DNA from: Petrotoga olearia DSM 13574
GTDB lineage: Bacteria; Thermotogota; Thermotogae; Petrotogales; Petrotogaceae
Reading direction: 5' to 3'
DNA: 64,000 nucleotides
NCBI RefSeq assembly: GCF_002895525.1
Contig: NZ_AZRL01000021.1
Coordinates: 141,697 to 205,696, forward strand
The notes under the pieces: model-generated
The model's input: only the letters and a program-made list of their open reading frames with translations
Databases searched by the model: none
Told to the model about the DNA's origin: nothing
Program-made: the position numbers and the translations under genes
Shown: positions 53,046-62,901 of the stretch, piece by piece
How positions within the stretch are numbered: position 1 is the stretch's first letter
Layout of the letters: the number at the start of each line of letters is the position of its first letter

Positions 53046-54014
53046 CTATGATAAAATCCCCGCCAACTTCACAATCTCCATATCCAATTTGTTACTCTCA
53101 GAAAGAACTTTTTCAAGAGGCGTTCTAATCAAATCGTTTTTACTCAAGCCTATCATAACGTCAAAATCCCCATCTTTAATTGCTTTTACTACTTCATTTC
53201 CCATTCTTGAGGCCAAAATCCTATCGAATGCAGTTGGAGAGCCTCCTCTTTGAATATGGCCTAAAATCGTTATGCGCGTTTCAAAACCAATCCTATTCTC
53301 TAAATGTCTAGCTACTGTATAAGCACTGGCAGATCCTTCCGCAACAACGATTATTGAATTGATCTTACCTCTTTTTCTTTCATCCCACATTTTTTCAGCT
53401 AAAGCATCGTAATCAGTCGGAACTTCTGGTATTATTATAGCTTCAGCACCTATCGCAAGACCAGACATCAATGCAACGTATCCGGATGTTCTTCCCATAA
53501 CTTCAACAATAAATGCCCTTTCATGTGAAGACGCGGTGTCTTTTAACTTCTGCATGGCTTCAACCACTGTGTTAAGACAGGTATCAACACCTATACTCAT
53601 ATCTGTATAGGCTATATCGTTATCTATAGAAGCTGGTACGCCTATTACTGGTATTCCTTGTTCTTCTGATAACAACTTCCCACCGGTAAGACTTCCATTC
53701 CCTCCAATTATAACCAACACATCAATACCTAAATCTTTCAATATATCAGCAGCTTTTTTTCTGACTTCGGGAACTTTAAATTCTGGCACCCTTGAGGTTC
53801 TTAAAATGGTTCCCCCTCTTTCCATTATGCCACCAACATCTGAATATGTGAATTTTTTATAATCTTTATCCAATATACCGGCAAATCCTCTCAAAAATCC
53901 ATAGACTTCAATATTTTCCACAACTGCACTTCTAGTAACTGCCCTTATAACGGCGTTCATTCCAGGAGCATCTCCACCACTGGTCATTAGCCCAATTCTT
54001 TTTATATCACTCAC
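53046..54014 (-). CDS. pfkA: 6-phosphofructokinase
   Basis: 322 residues. Phosphorylates fructose 6-phosphate. Motifs: [68 protein letters not shown] and [16 protein letters not shown]. The usual GGDGS loop reads GGNGSLTGG here; Asp is replaced by Asn at the position that separates donor types, so ATP versus pyrophosphate use should be tested, though the overall sequence is of the ATP-PFK type. Start GTG at 54014 behind GGAGGG. Confidence 0.94.
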   Translation of the reverse strand: MSDIKRIGLMTSGGDAPGMNAVIRAVTRSAVVENIEVYGFLRGFAGILDKDYKKFTYSDVGGIMERGGTILRTSRVPEFKVPEVRKKAADILKDLGIDVLVIIGGNGSLTGGKLLSEEQGIPVIGVPASIDNDIAYTDMSIGVDTCLNTVVEAMQKLKDTASSHERAFIVEVMGRTSGYVALMSGLAIGAEAIIIPEVPTDYDALAEKMWDERKRGKINSIIVVAEGSASAYTVARHLENRIGFETRITILGHIQRGGSPTAFDRILASRMGNEVVKAIKDGDFDVMIGLSKNDLIRTPLEKVLSESNKLDMEIVKLAGILS

Positions 54015-54118
54015 TATATCCCTCCTAAAAACTTTCATTATTTATACTTCCTGTAGAAATTCTAAAACTTACTTTAGCATCACTTTGTTCTGCATCCCAC
54101 CGTTTAAACTACCTTTTT

Positions 54119-54127
54119 ATTATATCA
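54119..54127 (-). promoter_or_regulatory. Promoter of pfkA-pyk
   Basis: TG-A-TATAAT on the minus strand, 105 bp before the pfkA start, back to back with the fur promoter. Confidence 0.55.
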
Positions 54128-54135
54128 CTTGTTTT

Positions 54136-54163
54136 TTGACACTATTGTTAATTTCACTATAAT
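54136..54163 (+). promoter_or_regulatory. Consensus promoter of the Fur-family gene
   Basis: TTGACA (54136-54141), 16 bp, TATAAT (54158-54163). A second extended -10 (TG-T-TATAAT, 54187-54195) is closer to the gene. Confidence 0.75.
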
Positions 54164-54226
54164 TCAAATAACTCTTCAAAATTTTGTGTTATAATTAATC
54201 AAGTCATTCAAATTAAGGTGGTAAAG

Positions 54227-54700
54227 ATGGAAATTAAGTATGATAAAAATAGTATAATCAAAATACTAAAAAATAAAAAGATCAAAGTTACCCCAAATAG
54301 ATTTAAAGTTGCTTTTGAGCTTTTTAACTGTGAAGAACATCCTTCAATTGATGAATTACATCAAAAGTTGGTAAAAAATAATGAAAATCGGATTTCTTTC
54401 ACGTCCGTGTATAATATTTTAAAATTATTTGAAAACGCGGGATTAGTAAAAGAAATCTTAATTGATAATAAAATCCATTACGACTCTAATATTACCCCTC
54501 ATGCACACTTTATCTGCGAAAATTGTGGGAAAGTTCAAGATATCGAGTTAAATAAGCTAAATTTCTTAGACGAACGTAAATTATTTAACTTTAAAAATTT
54601 TACTGAAGAGGAATTAAAAAACAATAAAATCAACTCCTTTGAAATCAATTTTTATGGAATCTGTGGAGAGTGTTTAAAAGAAGAAAACAGTGAGAGATAA
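54227..54700 (+). CDS. Fur-family metalloregulator (PerR-like)
   Basis: 157 residues. N-terminal winged helix (KIKVTPNRFKVAFELF, then SIDELHQKLVKN and ISFTSVYNILKLFENAGLVKEI) and dimerisation domain with HAHFICENCGKV and a C-terminal CGEC: the two CxxC pairs hold structural zinc. The regulatory metal (iron, manganese or zinc) cannot be told. ATG at 54227 behind AAGGTGG. Stands alone, divergent from pfkA. Confidence 0.9.
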   Translation: MEIKYDKNSIIKILKNKKIKVTPNRFKVAFELFNCEEHPSIDELHQKLVKNNENRISFTSVYNILKLFENAGLVKEILIDNKIHYDSNITPHAHFICENCGKVQDIELNKLNFLDERKLFNFKNFTEEELKNNKINSFEINFYGICGECLKEENSER

Positions 54701-54725
54701 ATCGGTGTATCTATCTCACTGTTTT
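54684..54725. terminator. Bidirectional terminator between fur and gcvPB
   Basis: AAAACAGTGAGA (54684-54695) pairs with TCTCACTGTTTT (54714-54725); the fur stop codon is inside the loop. T-rich flanks on both strands suit both converging genes. Confidence 0.8.
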
Positions 54726-54771
54726 CTAATATAATAAATACTTTTAGATATAACGTCAAGCTTACCAAAAC

Positions 54772-56208
54772 TTAATCAAATTTCACTTTGAGATCCTTAT
54801 TGGCTTTTACTTCGTCCAATCTTTTGATAGATAAAGTCATAGGCGCATTTTTTAACTTTTGTGGTTCTTCCTTTGCTTCTTCTACTATTTTCTCGTATAT
54901 AGCAGCAACTTCATCCAATGTTTCCTTGCTTTCAGTTTCAGTTGGTTCAATCATCATAGCTTCATCCACAATTAAAGGAAAATAGACTGTCGGAGGATGA
55001 ATACCGTAATCCAAAAGCCTTTTTGCGAAATCTAATGTACTAACTCCATAATCTTTCAGCGAACTCCCCTTGATTACAAATTCATGTTTACAGACATCTG
55101 GGTAAGCAACATCTAAAAATCTAGATAATTTTTCCTTCAAATAATTCGCATTTAAAGTGGCAAGTTCGCTAACTTTCTTCAAGCCTTCTTTTCCCATTGA
55201 TAAGATGTAAGTGTATGCTTTTACTAGTACCAAAAAATTACCATAAAAACTACGTACTTTCCCGATGCTTTTAGGGATGTCGTAATCAAAATAATACTCT
55301 CCAATTTCTTTTACACCCACAACAGGTTTTGGTAAGTAATCTCTTAAATAAGACTTAACCGCTATTGGTCCACTTCCTGGTCCTCCCATTCCATGAGGAG
55401 TGGAAAATGTCTTGTGAAGGTTTAAATGAACAACATCGAATCCATTATCTCCAGGTCTCACTTTGCCCATTATTGCATTTAAATTTGCTCCATCATAGTA
55501 CAACAGGGCGTTGTTTTTGTGCATCAAATCGGATATCTTCAGAATATCTTTTTCAAACAATCCCAAAGTATTTGGATTTGTGAGCATAATTGCCGCGGTA
55601 TTTTCATTTACTAAAGATTTCAAATGATCTAAATCGACTCTTCCCTCGTTATTCGAATTAACTTTAACCACTTCAAACCCTGCCATTACAGCAGATGCGG
55701 GATTTGTACCATGAGCAGAATCTGGGATTATAACCTCATTTTTATGACCTAAATTATTTTCTTGTAAATATTTTCTGATAATGAGCATTCCCGTAAGCTC
55801 TCCATGGGCACCAGCGGCAGGTTGCAAAGTAACATCATCCATGCCTGTTATTTCTTTCAAAAATTCCTGCAATTCATACATCAATTCCAAAGCACCTTGT
55901 ATGGTTCTTTCTTCTTGATATGGATGAATGAATTTGAATCCATTTAAAGAAGCAACCTCCTCATTCAAAAAAGGATTGTATTTCATTGTACAAGAACCTA
56001 AAGGATAAAAACCTCTATCAACAGAATGATTTAAACTGGCTAATTGATTATAATGTCTAACAATATCAACTTCGTATAGTTCCGGAAGTTCCGGCTCCTC
56101 ATTTCTAATTAAATGTTGTGGAATATCTATCTGAAACTCTTTGACATCTAATTTTGGAAGTGAATATGACTTTCTTCCACTAACTGATTTTTCAAATATC
56201 AATTTCAT
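54772..56208 (-). CDS. gcvPB: Glycine dehydrogenase (decarboxylating) subunit 2
   Basis: 478 residues. With GcvPA it decarboxylates glycine in the cleavage system. PLP lysine in [23 protein letters not shown]; other marks are [27 protein letters not shown] and [20 protein letters not shown] at 56208 behind GGAGGG, overlapping the gcvPA stop (ATGA). Confidence 0.95.
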   Translation of the reverse strand: MKLIFEKSVSGRKSYSLPKLDVKEFQIDIPQHLIRNEEPELPELYEVDIVRHYNQLASLNHSVDRGFYPLGSCTMKYNPFLNEEVASLNGFKFIHPYQEERTIQGALELMYELQEFLKEITGMDDVTLQPAAGAHGELTGMLIIRKYLQENNLGHKNEVIIPDSAHGTNPASAVMAGFEVVKVNSNNEGRVDLDHLKSLVNENTAAIMLTNPNTLGLFEKDILKISDLMHKNNALLYYDGANLNAIMGKVRPGDNGFDVVHLNLHKTFSTPHGMGGPGSGPIAVKSYLRDYLPKPVVGVKEIGEYYFDYDIPKSIGKVRSFYGNFLVLVKAYTYILSMGKEGLKKVSELATLNANYLKEKLSRFLDVAYPDVCKHEFVIKGSSLKDYGVSTLDFAKRLLDYGIHPPTVYFPLIVDEAMMIEPTETESKETLDEVAAIYEKIVEEAKEEPQKLKNAPMTLSIKRLDEVKANKDLKVKFD

Positions 56209-57551
56209 GATAATCCCTCCAAGAAAGAACATAAAAAGTCAATATCTCTTTTTTTAGTCAACTCTGTTGCACAAAATAGTACGTTATTTCCCATATTTTC
56301 ATAAAAATTCTTTAAAATCAAAGGTCCAAAATAATGTTGTTCCAGCAGCTTTTCGTTTAGAAATTCAGGATCTATTTTGCTTTCTAATACAAATTCGTTA
56401 AAGAAAGGTCCATCAAATACAGGTTTGAATTTTTCAGTTTCTAACAATTTTCTTGCTAAATAATGGGCTTTATGATAATTTTGGAGAGAGACTTCTCTAA
56501 TCCCTTGCTTACCTATCACGTTCATGTACAAAGAAGCTAAAAGAGCATTAAATGCGTGATTTGAACATATATTAGAAGTGGATTTCTCCCTTCGTATATG
56601 CTGTTCTCTTGTTTGTAAAACCATGCAAAAACCTCTTTTACCGTCTTGATCAACGGTTTCTCCAATAATTCTGCCAGGCATTTTTCGTATATACTTTTTC
56701 TTAGAAGCGAAGATACCTAAACCCGGTCCTCCAAAAGAAGGTGTATTTCCTAAAGATTGCCCTTCTCCTACCACTATATCGGCTCCAAATTTTCCAGGGG
56801 CTTCTAACAATCCTAAAGAAATTGGATAAGTAACAACAATGAAAACAACCTCATTAGGAACCTTCTCTCTTATCACTTTTAAATCTTCTATTACACCAAA
56901 AAAGTTTGGATACGAAACCACAACACAAGATGTTTCTTGGGTAATCTTAGAAGATAAATCTGCTAGATCTAATTGACCCGTTTCAGATACATAATCAATT
57001 TGTTCTATATTCATTCCTTGTACTTCAGTATAGGTTTTTGACACTTCCTGATATTCGGGATGAACCAATTTAGACATCAAAACGTGATTTTTGCCATTAA
57101 TTCTTTTTGACATTAAAATAGCCTCAGCTAAAGCAGAAGCACCATCATACATAGATGAATTAGAAACTTCCATCGCGGTAAGATTGCAGATCTGAGTTTG
57201 ATATTCATAGAGTATTTGAAGGGTACCTTGAGAGACTTCAGCTTGGTAAGGCGTATAAGCGGTTAAAAAATTTCTGTTTGAAGCTAAAGGATATATAACA
57301 GATGGAATATAATGATTGTAAACACCGGCACCTCTAAAAATCCCGTATTCTTCTATATTTTTATTTAACGAAGCCAAATCAGATAACTTCTCTTTAACTT
57401 CCATTTCACTCAAACCGGATGGGATATTCAACTCACCTTTGAATAGTACAGGGATATCTCGATAAAGTTCGTCGATATCTTTTATTCCCAAAAAAGAAAA
57501 CATTTCTTCAATGTCTTTTTGGGTATGGGGTAAATATGGAAAATCGTTCAT
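56205..57551 (-). CDS. gcvPA: Glycine dehydrogenase (decarboxylating) subunit 1
   Basis: 448 residues. The PLP-fold partner of GcvPB without the lysine. Marks: [74 protein letters not shown] at 57551 behind AGGTGAG. Gene order gcvT-gcvPA-gcvPB; gcvH is not in the window. Confidence 0.95.
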   Translation of the reverse strand: MNDFPYLPHTQKDIEEMFSFLGIKDIDELYRDIPVLFKGELNIPSGLSEMEVKEKLSDLASLNKNIEEYGIFRGAGVYNHYIPSVIYPLASNRNFLTAYTPYQAEVSQGTLQILYEYQTQICNLTAMEVSNSSMYDGASALAEAILMSKRINGKNHVLMSKLVHPEYQEVSKTYTEVQGMNIEQIDYVSETGQLDLADLSSKITQETSCVVVSYPNFFGVIEDLKVIREKVPNEVVFIVVTYPISLGLLEAPGKFGADIVVGEGQSLGNTPSFGGPGLGIFASKKKYIRKMPGRIIGETVDQDGKRGFCMVLQTREQHIRREKSTSNICSNHAFNALLASLYMNVIGKQGIREVSLQNYHKAHYLARKLLETEKFKPVFDGPFFNEFVLESKIDPEFLNEKLLEQHYFGPLILKNFYENMGNNVLFCATELTKKRDIDFLCSFLEGLS

Positions 57552-57593
57552 TATAACATCTCACCTCTTTTTATTATTCTTATAAACTTGATA

Positions 57594-57609
57594 TAAGCGC
57601 CCCTTCGCA
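57594..57609. repeat. Truncated family A repeat
   Basis: TAAGCGCCCCTTCGC in the gcvT-gcvPA spacer, the first half of family A only. It ends 8 bp before the gcvT stop codon. Confidence 0.5.
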
Positions 57610-57616
57610 TTGATTT

Positions 57617-58942
57617 TTATTTTGTGCTTTTTACACTCCCTTTATAAAATGGAGTTTTCACAATCTCAGCTTCTAATAACTTGTTCCTAGCTTTTATACT
57701 CACAATAGTTCCAGATTTTGAAAATTCTTTAATCACATAACCTAAGGCTAAATTCTTCCCTAAAGTAGGTGACTTTACACCGCTTGTTACAAACCCTATC
57801 TTTTCATTTTCTACGTAAATTTCATAACCATGTCTTACAGGCATTTTGTCATGTATTTCCATACCCACTAATTTTCTTTTGATTCCTTCTTCTTTTTGTT
57901 TCACCAAAGCTTCCTTACCGATAAATTCTTTATCAAAATCTACAGTCCATTTTAATCCTGCTTCCAAAGGAGTTGTATTCTCATCCATATCATTGCCATA
58001 CAAAAGCATTTTAGGCTCGAACCTTAAAGTATCCCTGCATCCCAAACCACATGGTTTGCCATCAACCTCACTAGCAAGTTGTATAAGTTGATCCCAAACT
58101 TTTACAGCGATCTTTGGAGGTAGGTACAACTCAAAACCATCTTCACCGGTGTATCCTGTTCTTGACAATATTACTTCCTCACCTTCTAGTTGAATAACTT
58201 CAAAAGAATAATATTCTATACTATCGAGATCAACATCTTTAAGATATTTTTGCAGTTGATCCTGAGATTTTGGACCTTGAAAAGCTATTTGGCAATACTC
58301 GTCACTCTTGTTAATAACTTCAACATTAAAAGAAGAAGATTGACTTTTTACCCATTCAAAATCTTTTTGAGTATTAGATGCATTTACTACCAACATGATC
58401 TTTTCTTCGTTAAACTTATAAGCAAGAAGATCGTCTAAAATGCCGCCATTTTTATTACAAATGGGTGAGTAAACTATTTTGCCGTTGGTTATTTTTTCAA
58501 CATTATTTGTAATCAAGTAATTAACAAATTTCTGAGCATCTTCCCCTACCACAAACAACTCCCCCATGTGGGATACATCAAACACCCCAACACAATTTCT
58601 AACGGCGTTGTGCTCTTCAATTATAGAAGAATACCATAATGGAAGCTCCCACCCGGCAAATTCTCCAATCTTAGCTCCAAGTTCTTTATGCCTTTCATAA
58701 AGGGGCGTCTTTTTAAGCTCTGACAAGGTAATTCCTCCTTTCTCAAACTCACTAATTATCTCTTTAGCTCTATTAAAATCTTTATCTTCGACGTACAAAT
58801 CATAAATTACCCCCTCACCGAAGTATTCTCCCCCTATTCCAATAGGAGATTTTAAAAATACTTGTATACCGTTATTCTCCAAAATTTGCTTCAACATCTG
58901 GCTCTGAGAATAATTACAATAATCTTTTATTTTTTTCATCAT
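57617..58942 (-). CDS. gcvT: DUF2007-like domain fused to glycine cleavage T protein
   Basis: 441 residues. Residues 1-75 resemble DUF2007 (SQSQMLKQILENNGIQVFLKS, then VIYDLYVEDKDFNRAKEIISEFE); residues 73-441 are a complete aminomethyltransferase that moves the methylene from the H-protein to tetrahydrofolate (GWELPLWYSSIIEEHNAVRN, GVFDVSHMGE, LSRTGYTGEDGFELYLP, LGCRDTLRFEPKMLLYGND, PLEAGLKWTVDF). The ATG at 58942 follows GAGGAG. Inside, AAAGGAGG at 58734-58741 and TTG at 58726 would start GcvT alone (369 residues). Both products may exist. Confidence 0.88.
   Translation of the reverse strand: MMKKIKDYCNYSQSQMLKQILENNGIQVFLKSPIGIGGEYFGEGVIYDLYVEDKDFNRAKEIISEFEKGGITLSELKKTPLYERHKELGAKIGEFAGWELPLWYSSIIEEHNAVRNCVGVFDVSHMGELFVVGEDAQKFVNYLITNNVEKITNGKIVYSPICNKNGGILDDLLAYKFNEEKIMLVVNASNTQKDFEWVKSQSSSFNVEVINKSDEYCQIAFQGPKSQDQLQKYLKDVDLDSIEYYSFEVIQLEGEEVILSRTGYTGEDGFELYLPPKIAVKVWDQLIQLASEVDGKPCGLGCRDTLRFEPKMLLYGNDMDENTTPLEAGLKWTVDFDKEFIGKEALVKQKEEGIKRKLVGMEIHDKMPVRHGYEIYVENEKIGFVTSGVKSPTLGKNLALGYVIKEFSKSGTIVSIKARNKLLEAEIVKTPFYKGSVKSTK
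58724..58741 (-). promoter_or_regulatory. Internal ribosome binding site and TTG start for unfused GcvT
   Basis: AAAGGAGG then 7 bases and TTG TCA GAG CTT, giving MSELKKTPLYERH, the normal GcvT N terminus. Confidence 0.6.
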
Positions 58943-58980
58943 CGGCTCACTCCTCAACCAAAAGATATTATTCAACTTTA

Positions 58981-58989
58981 ATTATATCA
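58981..58989 (-). promoter_or_regulatory. Promoter of the gcvT-gcvPA-gcvPB operon
   Basis: TG-A-TATAAT on the minus strand, about 40 bp before the fusion start. No glycine riboswitch lies between it and the gene. Confidence 0.5.
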
Positions 58990-59078
58990 TTATTTGAAAA
59001 AGTTAGAAAACAGAAGTATTTTGAATTAGAAGGAATTAAAGACAATTAAAGGCGGTTAAAGAAGTTTAAACCAATTTT

Positions 59079-59750
59079 TCAAACAGCTTGTAAAACTACG
59101 TTTCTATTATCCTCGGAAATTCCATAGGCTGTTAATTTTCCACCATACACACATCCCGTGTCGATATCAATACTTATTACTTTCTTATTCTTATCTCTTT
59201 TCACAAATATTTTATCTTCACCCGTTAGATAAAATGTTGGAGTATGACCATGAATTACGGTATAATTATTATACCTTTCTGGCATACCTAAAAATTCATC
59301 CCTTATCCATAGCAAATCCCGTTTGTTTTGTTCGGAAAGTGGTTTGTTTGGATTTACTCCCGCATGAACGAACAAATATTTCTCGTTTCCTACTTCCATT
59401 TCATAATATAGAGGTAGGTCTTTTAAAAAGGTTATATATTCCTCACCGATATTATTATCAAAACTTCTAATTGTCGATAATGCTCCATTGTAAAACCATA
59501 CACCATCACCATATTCATGAGTTTTTTGGTAATAGTCTACCATCATATCATCATGGTTCCCTTTTAGAAAGATCCGATTTTTCTGTTTGCTTAAAGCTAT
59601 CAAAAGATCCAATACTTTTTTTGAATAAGGCCCTCGATCCACATAATCACCAAGAAAAATTACTGTGTCAGAATCTTTTATCTGTGTTTGTTTCAAAAGT
59701 GAAATTAAAGAATCGTACATACCATGGATATCCGAAATTGCCCAAATCAA
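59079..59750 (-). CDS. PPP-type metallophosphatase (Ser/Thr phosphatase/ApaH-like)
   Basis: 223 residues. The three PPP metal motifs are intact: SDIHGMYDSL (GDxHG-type), FLGDYVDRGPYS (GDxVDRG) and LKGNHDDMM (GNHD/E), plus FVHAGV and VIHGHTP. It cleaves phosphoester bonds in proteins or dinucleotides with a two-metal centre; the substrate is unknown. I chose TTG at 59750, 6 bases after GGAGGG; the frame is open to 59756. Confidence 0.88.
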   Translation of the reverse strand: MIWAISDIHGMYDSLISLLKQTQIKDSDTVIFLGDYVDRGPYSKKVLDLLIALSKQKNRIFLKGNHDDMMVDYYQKTHEYGDGVWFYNGALSTIRSFDNNIGEEYITFLKDLPLYYEMEVGNEKYLFVHAGVNPNKPLSEQNKRDLLWIRDEFLGMPERYNNYTVIHGHTPTFYLTGEDKIFVKRDKNKKVISIDIDTGCVYGGKLTAYGISEDNRNVVLQAV

Positions 59751-59783
59751 TGACAACCCTCCAATATGATCACATCTTTATCA

Positions 59784-59814
59784 AAAAAACGGGCAGGAAA
59801 CCTGCCCGTTTTTT
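59784..59814 (-). terminator. Intrinsic terminator of the HU gene
   Basis: AAAAAACGGGCAGG (59784-59797) pairs with CCTGCCCGTTTTTT (59801-59814), 3-base loop; immediately after the HU stop codon and usable on both strands. Confidence 0.93.
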
Positions 59815-59819
59815 GGAAT

Positions 59820-60092
59820 TTACTTCACTATATCTTTCAATTCTTTACCTGGAACAAATTTTGGAACCATCTTTTCTGGGATCTTAATAGCTTTTCCGGT
59901 TTGTGGATTAACACCCTTTCTAGCTGCCCTCTTCTGAACTTTGAAAGTGCCAAAACCAACTAACTTAACTTCTTCCCCTTTACTTAAAGCCTCAGATACT
60001 ACATCAACAAAAGTATCAATGTAACTTTCTGCGTCTTTCTTTGTTACGTTAGCTTTCTTTGCAAAAGCATCAACTAAATCTTTCTTATTCAC
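59820..60092 (-). CDS. hup: HU-family DNA-binding protein
   Basis: 90 residues, the standard HU length. A nucleoid protein that bends DNA as a dimer. Signature GFGTFKVQKRAARKGVNPQTGK with the DNA-intercalating arm and the usual NKKDLVDAFAKK start. I chose GTG at 60092, 7 bases after GGGGG; ATG codons further upstream give extended N termini unlike other HU proteins. Own promoter and terminator. Confidence 0.95.
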   Translation of the reverse strand: MNKKDLVDAFAKKANVTKKDAESYIDTFVDVVSEALSKGEEVKLVGFGTFKVQKRAARKGVNPQTGKAIKIPEKMVPKFVPGKELKDIVK

Positions 60093-60153
60093 AAACATTC
60101 CCCCTTTCACAGATAAAGATACTTAAATCCTCATTCTATAGAACTTCAACGTT

Positions 60154-60162
60154 ATTATACCA
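60154..60162 (-). promoter_or_regulatory. Promoter of hup
   Basis: TG-G-TATAAT on the minus strand, about 60 bp before the start codon. Confidence 0.55.
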
Positions 60163-60205
60163 TAAAACCCAAAAAATATCTATAATGAATCAATATTATA
60201 AAAAA

Positions 60206-60829
60206 TCATTCGGATTTTTCTAATATTTTAGCACTTTTCAGCAAAAGAAGCAAGCTTTTTATAGCTTTTGACCTATGACTTATCTTATTTTTTATGTCTT
60301 TACCTAATTCTCCAAAAGTATAATCGTAACCATCCGGAATAAAAATTGGATCATAACCAAAACCTTTGTTCCCTCTTATCTCAAAGGCTATTTTACCATA
60401 AACTTCTTCTTGACAACTCACCAAAATATTTTTTTCTGGATCAAAATATGTGGCTGCACAAGCAAAATAAGCGGTCCTGTCTTTTTTATTTTCCAACATT
60501 GATAGCAATTTCTTCATTTTCTGCTCATAGGATTCATTTTCCATGAACCTTGCAGAGTTTATGCCTGGAAATCCTCCAAGTGAAATTATAGACAAACCAG
60601 AATCATCAGAAAAAACGGGCTTTCTTATTAATTTTGAATAAGCCCAGGCTTTAATGACAGAATTTTCTACATAAGTTTCACCATATTCTTCTACTTCAAA
60701 ATTATCCTCTTTTATCTCATCAAATATATATTTTACAGTAATACTTCCATTTATGTCTATATCTTCAAGAATTTCATTGATTTCCCTAACCTTGTTTCTG
60801 TTTGATGTAGCCAAATACACCTCAATCAA
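60206..60829 (-). CDS. XTP/dITP diphosphatase (RdgB/HAM1)
   Basis: 207 residues. Hydrolyses non-canonical purine triphosphates such as dITP and XTP. Motifs: LATSNRNKVREI (SxNxxK/R), PVFSDDSGLSIISLGGFPGINSARF, GNKGFGYDPIFIP and KNKISHRSKAIKSL. The TTG at 60829 overlaps the rpe stop; the ribosome site is weak, so translation is probably coupled. Confidence 0.94.
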   Translation of the reverse strand: MIEVYLATSNRNKVREINEILEDIDINGSITVKYIFDEIKEDNFEVEEYGETYVENSVIKAWAYSKLIRKPVFSDDSGLSIISLGGFPGINSARFMENESYEQKMKKLLSMLENKKDRTAYFACAATYFDPEKNILVSCQEEVYGKIAFEIRGNKGFGYDPIFIPDGYDYTFGELGKDIKNKISHRSKAIKSLLLLLKSAKILEKSE

Positions 60830-61481
60830 AATCTTCAGCCGCCTTTTTTAGTTCAATTATCTCTTGTGAAGGATTTTCAGAATAAAACACACTGGCACCA
60901 ATAATAAAAGTGTTAACACCACTTTGGTGAAGTAATCCAATGTTCTTTTTATTCACTCCTCCGTCAACCATTATTTCAACATTCAAACCTTTTTCATCTG
61001 AAATTTTTCTCAATTTTCTTACTTTTTCGTAAGTGGTTTCTATAAAATGTTGTCCAGTAAACCCTGGATTGACAGACATAATCAACACCTTATCCACATA
61101 CGGAAGAATTTCTTCTAAAAGTGACACCGGAGTATGCGGATTTAAAGTAACACCCGCTTCACATCCCAACTCTTTGATCTTTAATATGGTTCTATGAAGA
61201 TGTACCACCGTTTCATAATGTATAGTTATACCATTCACATACTCAGAAAATTTTTCTAAATATTTATCAGGTTCAACAATCATCAAATGAGCATCTAAAT
61301 ATATATCTTTAAATTTTTTTCTAATAGATTCTACTATCGGAAAACCAAAAGTAATGTTTGGAACAAACACACCATCCATAATGTCAAGATGTATTCCATC
61401 AGATGCTTTAGAAACTTTTTCTATCTCTTGAGCTAAATTCAAAAAATCCGCAGCTAAAATGGAAGGATATATTTTTATCAA
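60822..61481 (-). CDS. rpe: Ribulose-phosphate 3-epimerase
   Basis: 219 residues, a TIM barrel of the pentose phosphate pathway. Motifs: YPSILAADFLNL, GIHLDIMDGVFVPNITFG, AHLMIVEPDKY, SVNPGFTGQHFI and IMVDGGVNKKNIG. Start TTG at 61481 behind GGGGTG. Follows rsgA by 12 bp. Confidence 0.96.
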   Translation of the reverse strand: MIKIYPSILAADFLNLAQEIEKVSKASDGIHLDIMDGVFVPNITFGFPIVESIRKKFKDIYLDAHLMIVEPDKYLEKFSEYVNGITIHYETVVHLHRTILKIKELGCEAGVTLNPHTPVSLLEEILPYVDKVLIMSVNPGFTGQHFIETTYEKVRKLRKISDEKGLNVEIMVDGGVNKKNIGLLHQSGVNTFIIGASVFYSENPSQEIIELKKAAEDFD

Positions 61482-61493
61482 ACTGAAACACCC

Positions 61494-62396
61494 CTATTGT
61501 AATTTTAGTGAACTGTCTTCTATTTCTTTGTATATTTGACAATAATTGGTATACCTACTAAATGAAATTTGCCCGTTTTCTACAGCCTCTTTAATTGCAC
61601 AACCAGGTTCGACGGTATGGGAACAGTTAGAAAATTGGCAAAAACCGTTGAATTCTAAAAATTCTTTGAAATAGTGCCTTAGTTCGTCTTTTTTTATTCC
61701 TCTCAACTCTAAACTCGAAAAACCCGGTGTATCGACTATGTATCCTCCAAAATCAAAATAAAGTAGTTCAGCATACGTTGTAGTATGTCTACCTCTACCT
61801 AATTTTTTGGAAATTTCTCCTTCTCGAAGTTTCAATTTTGGGTCTAAAACATTTAATAAACTAGACTTCCCAACTCCAGAGGGTCCAGCAAAGGTTGATA
61901 CTTTGTTTTTTAAATAGGACTTTAATCTATCTAAATTGTCTTTCGTTATTTTCGATGTGGGAATTACAGGATAAATTTTACCATATATTTCTATGAATTT
62001 TTCCATATCTTTTCTTTCTTCATCACTAACAAGTAAATCTGTTTTGTTTAACACTATGACTACATCCAGATTCTCTTTTTCAGCGAGAACTATGATTTTA
62101 TCGATTATTATGAAATCTACTTGAGGTTCTTTAATTGAGGTAACTAAAACAAGCTTATCCAGGTTAGCTACCCTAGGTCTGTACAATTCATTTTTTCTCT
62201 CTAAAATGTTTTCGATTCTTCCATAACTATAATTTTGGTCCTTGGAATACTCTACATAATCGCCAACAATTGGTCGAATCTTCTGTAATTTAAACCTGCC
62301 AGGTAGGAAACAGTTAACTTTTTGATTAGTTTCTAAATCTTGAACGGTTACCATATCCGAATGAAATCTAACGACTATACCCCTTCTCCAACTCAT
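61494..62396 (-). CDS. rsgA: Ribosome small subunit GTPase RsgA
   Basis: 300 residues. Circularly permuted GTPase that checks late 30S assembly. OB domain first (RGIVVRFHSDMVTVQDLETNQKVNCFLPGRF), then G4 VLNKTDLL before G1 GPSGVGKSSLLN and G3 DTPGF, and the zinc finger GFCQFSNCSHTVEPGC near the end. The ATG overlaps the stop codon of the PASTA gene. Confidence 0.96.
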   Translation of the reverse strand: MSWRRGIVVRFHSDMVTVQDLETNQKVNCFLPGRFKLQKIRPIVGDYVEYSKDQNYSYGRIENILERKNELYRPRVANLDKLVLVTSIKEPQVDFIIIDKIIVLAEKENLDVVIVLNKTDLLVSDEERKDMEKFIEIYGKIYPVIPTSKITKDNLDRLKSYLKNKVSTFAGPSGVGKSSLLNVLDPKLKLREGEISKKLGRGRHTTTYAELLYFDFGGYIVDTPGFSSLELRGIKKDELRHYFKEFLEFNGFCQFSNCSHTVEPGCAIKEAVENGQISFSRYTNYCQIYKEIEDSSLKLQ

Positions 62397-62896
62397 TGAT
62401 TACTCCCTTCATATTCACCAATATAGAGAATCACCTTTTCTCCACTATAATTATTCCCTGGTGTTGGAGACATATTCAGTACCACATCGTTTTCTTCAGA
62501 CTTGTAAGTTAATTGACTTCTAATCTCAAAAGCTATGTTGTACTCACTTAGGAACTGTCTTGCTACTCCAGAAGGTATTCCTATCAGATCTGGAATCTTC
62601 AGAGTATTCATCTCTCTCATTTGAACAATCACGTGATGCCCTTCTTTTACCTTTGTACCAGGTTCGGGATCGGTATACAGAACCTTTTCCCCATTACCTA
62701 CTACGTTTGGAATTAGTTTTAATTCCTCTAAAGAAGCAACTGCTACTTTTTTATCTTCTCCGATTAAATAAGGAACCTCTACTGTATTTGAACTGTTAGC
62801 AAAAACAGTCATGAAAAAAAAGGCAAATATTCCTGAGGAAAGTATCCCCAGAACAAAAAATATCAAATTTTTTATTATTTTTCTTATCTTAACCAT
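62393..62896 (-). CDS. Membrane-anchored protein with two PASTA domains, no kinase domain
   Basis: 167 residues. One transmembrane helix (about 10-32), then two PASTA repeats (VEVPYLIGEDKKVAVASLEELKLIP..., and LKIPDLIGIPSGVARQFLSEYNIAF...), each with the P-x-hhG start. PASTA modules bind peptidoglycan or lipid II fragments, normally at the end of PrkC-type kinases or class B PBPs. In the Firmicute cluster rlmN-prpC-prkC-rsgA-rpe the kinase occupies this position; here only the sensor part is present. ATG at 62896 behind AGGTGA. Confidence 0.85.
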   Translation of the reverse strand: MVKIRKIIKNLIFFVLGILSSGIFAFFFMTVFANSSNTVEVPYLIGEDKKVAVASLEELKLIPNVVGNGEKVLYTDPEPGTKVKEGHHVIVQMREMNTLKIPDLIGIPSGVARQFLSEYNIAFEIRSQLTYKSEENDVVLNMSPTPGNNYSGEKVILYIGEYEGSNQ

Positions 62897-62901
62897 TATT
62901 T

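Noticed and set aside
58943..59078. Glycine riboswitch before gcvT
   Set aside because: The leader is short and AT-rich, with none of the paired aptamer stems or conserved GG-rich junctions.
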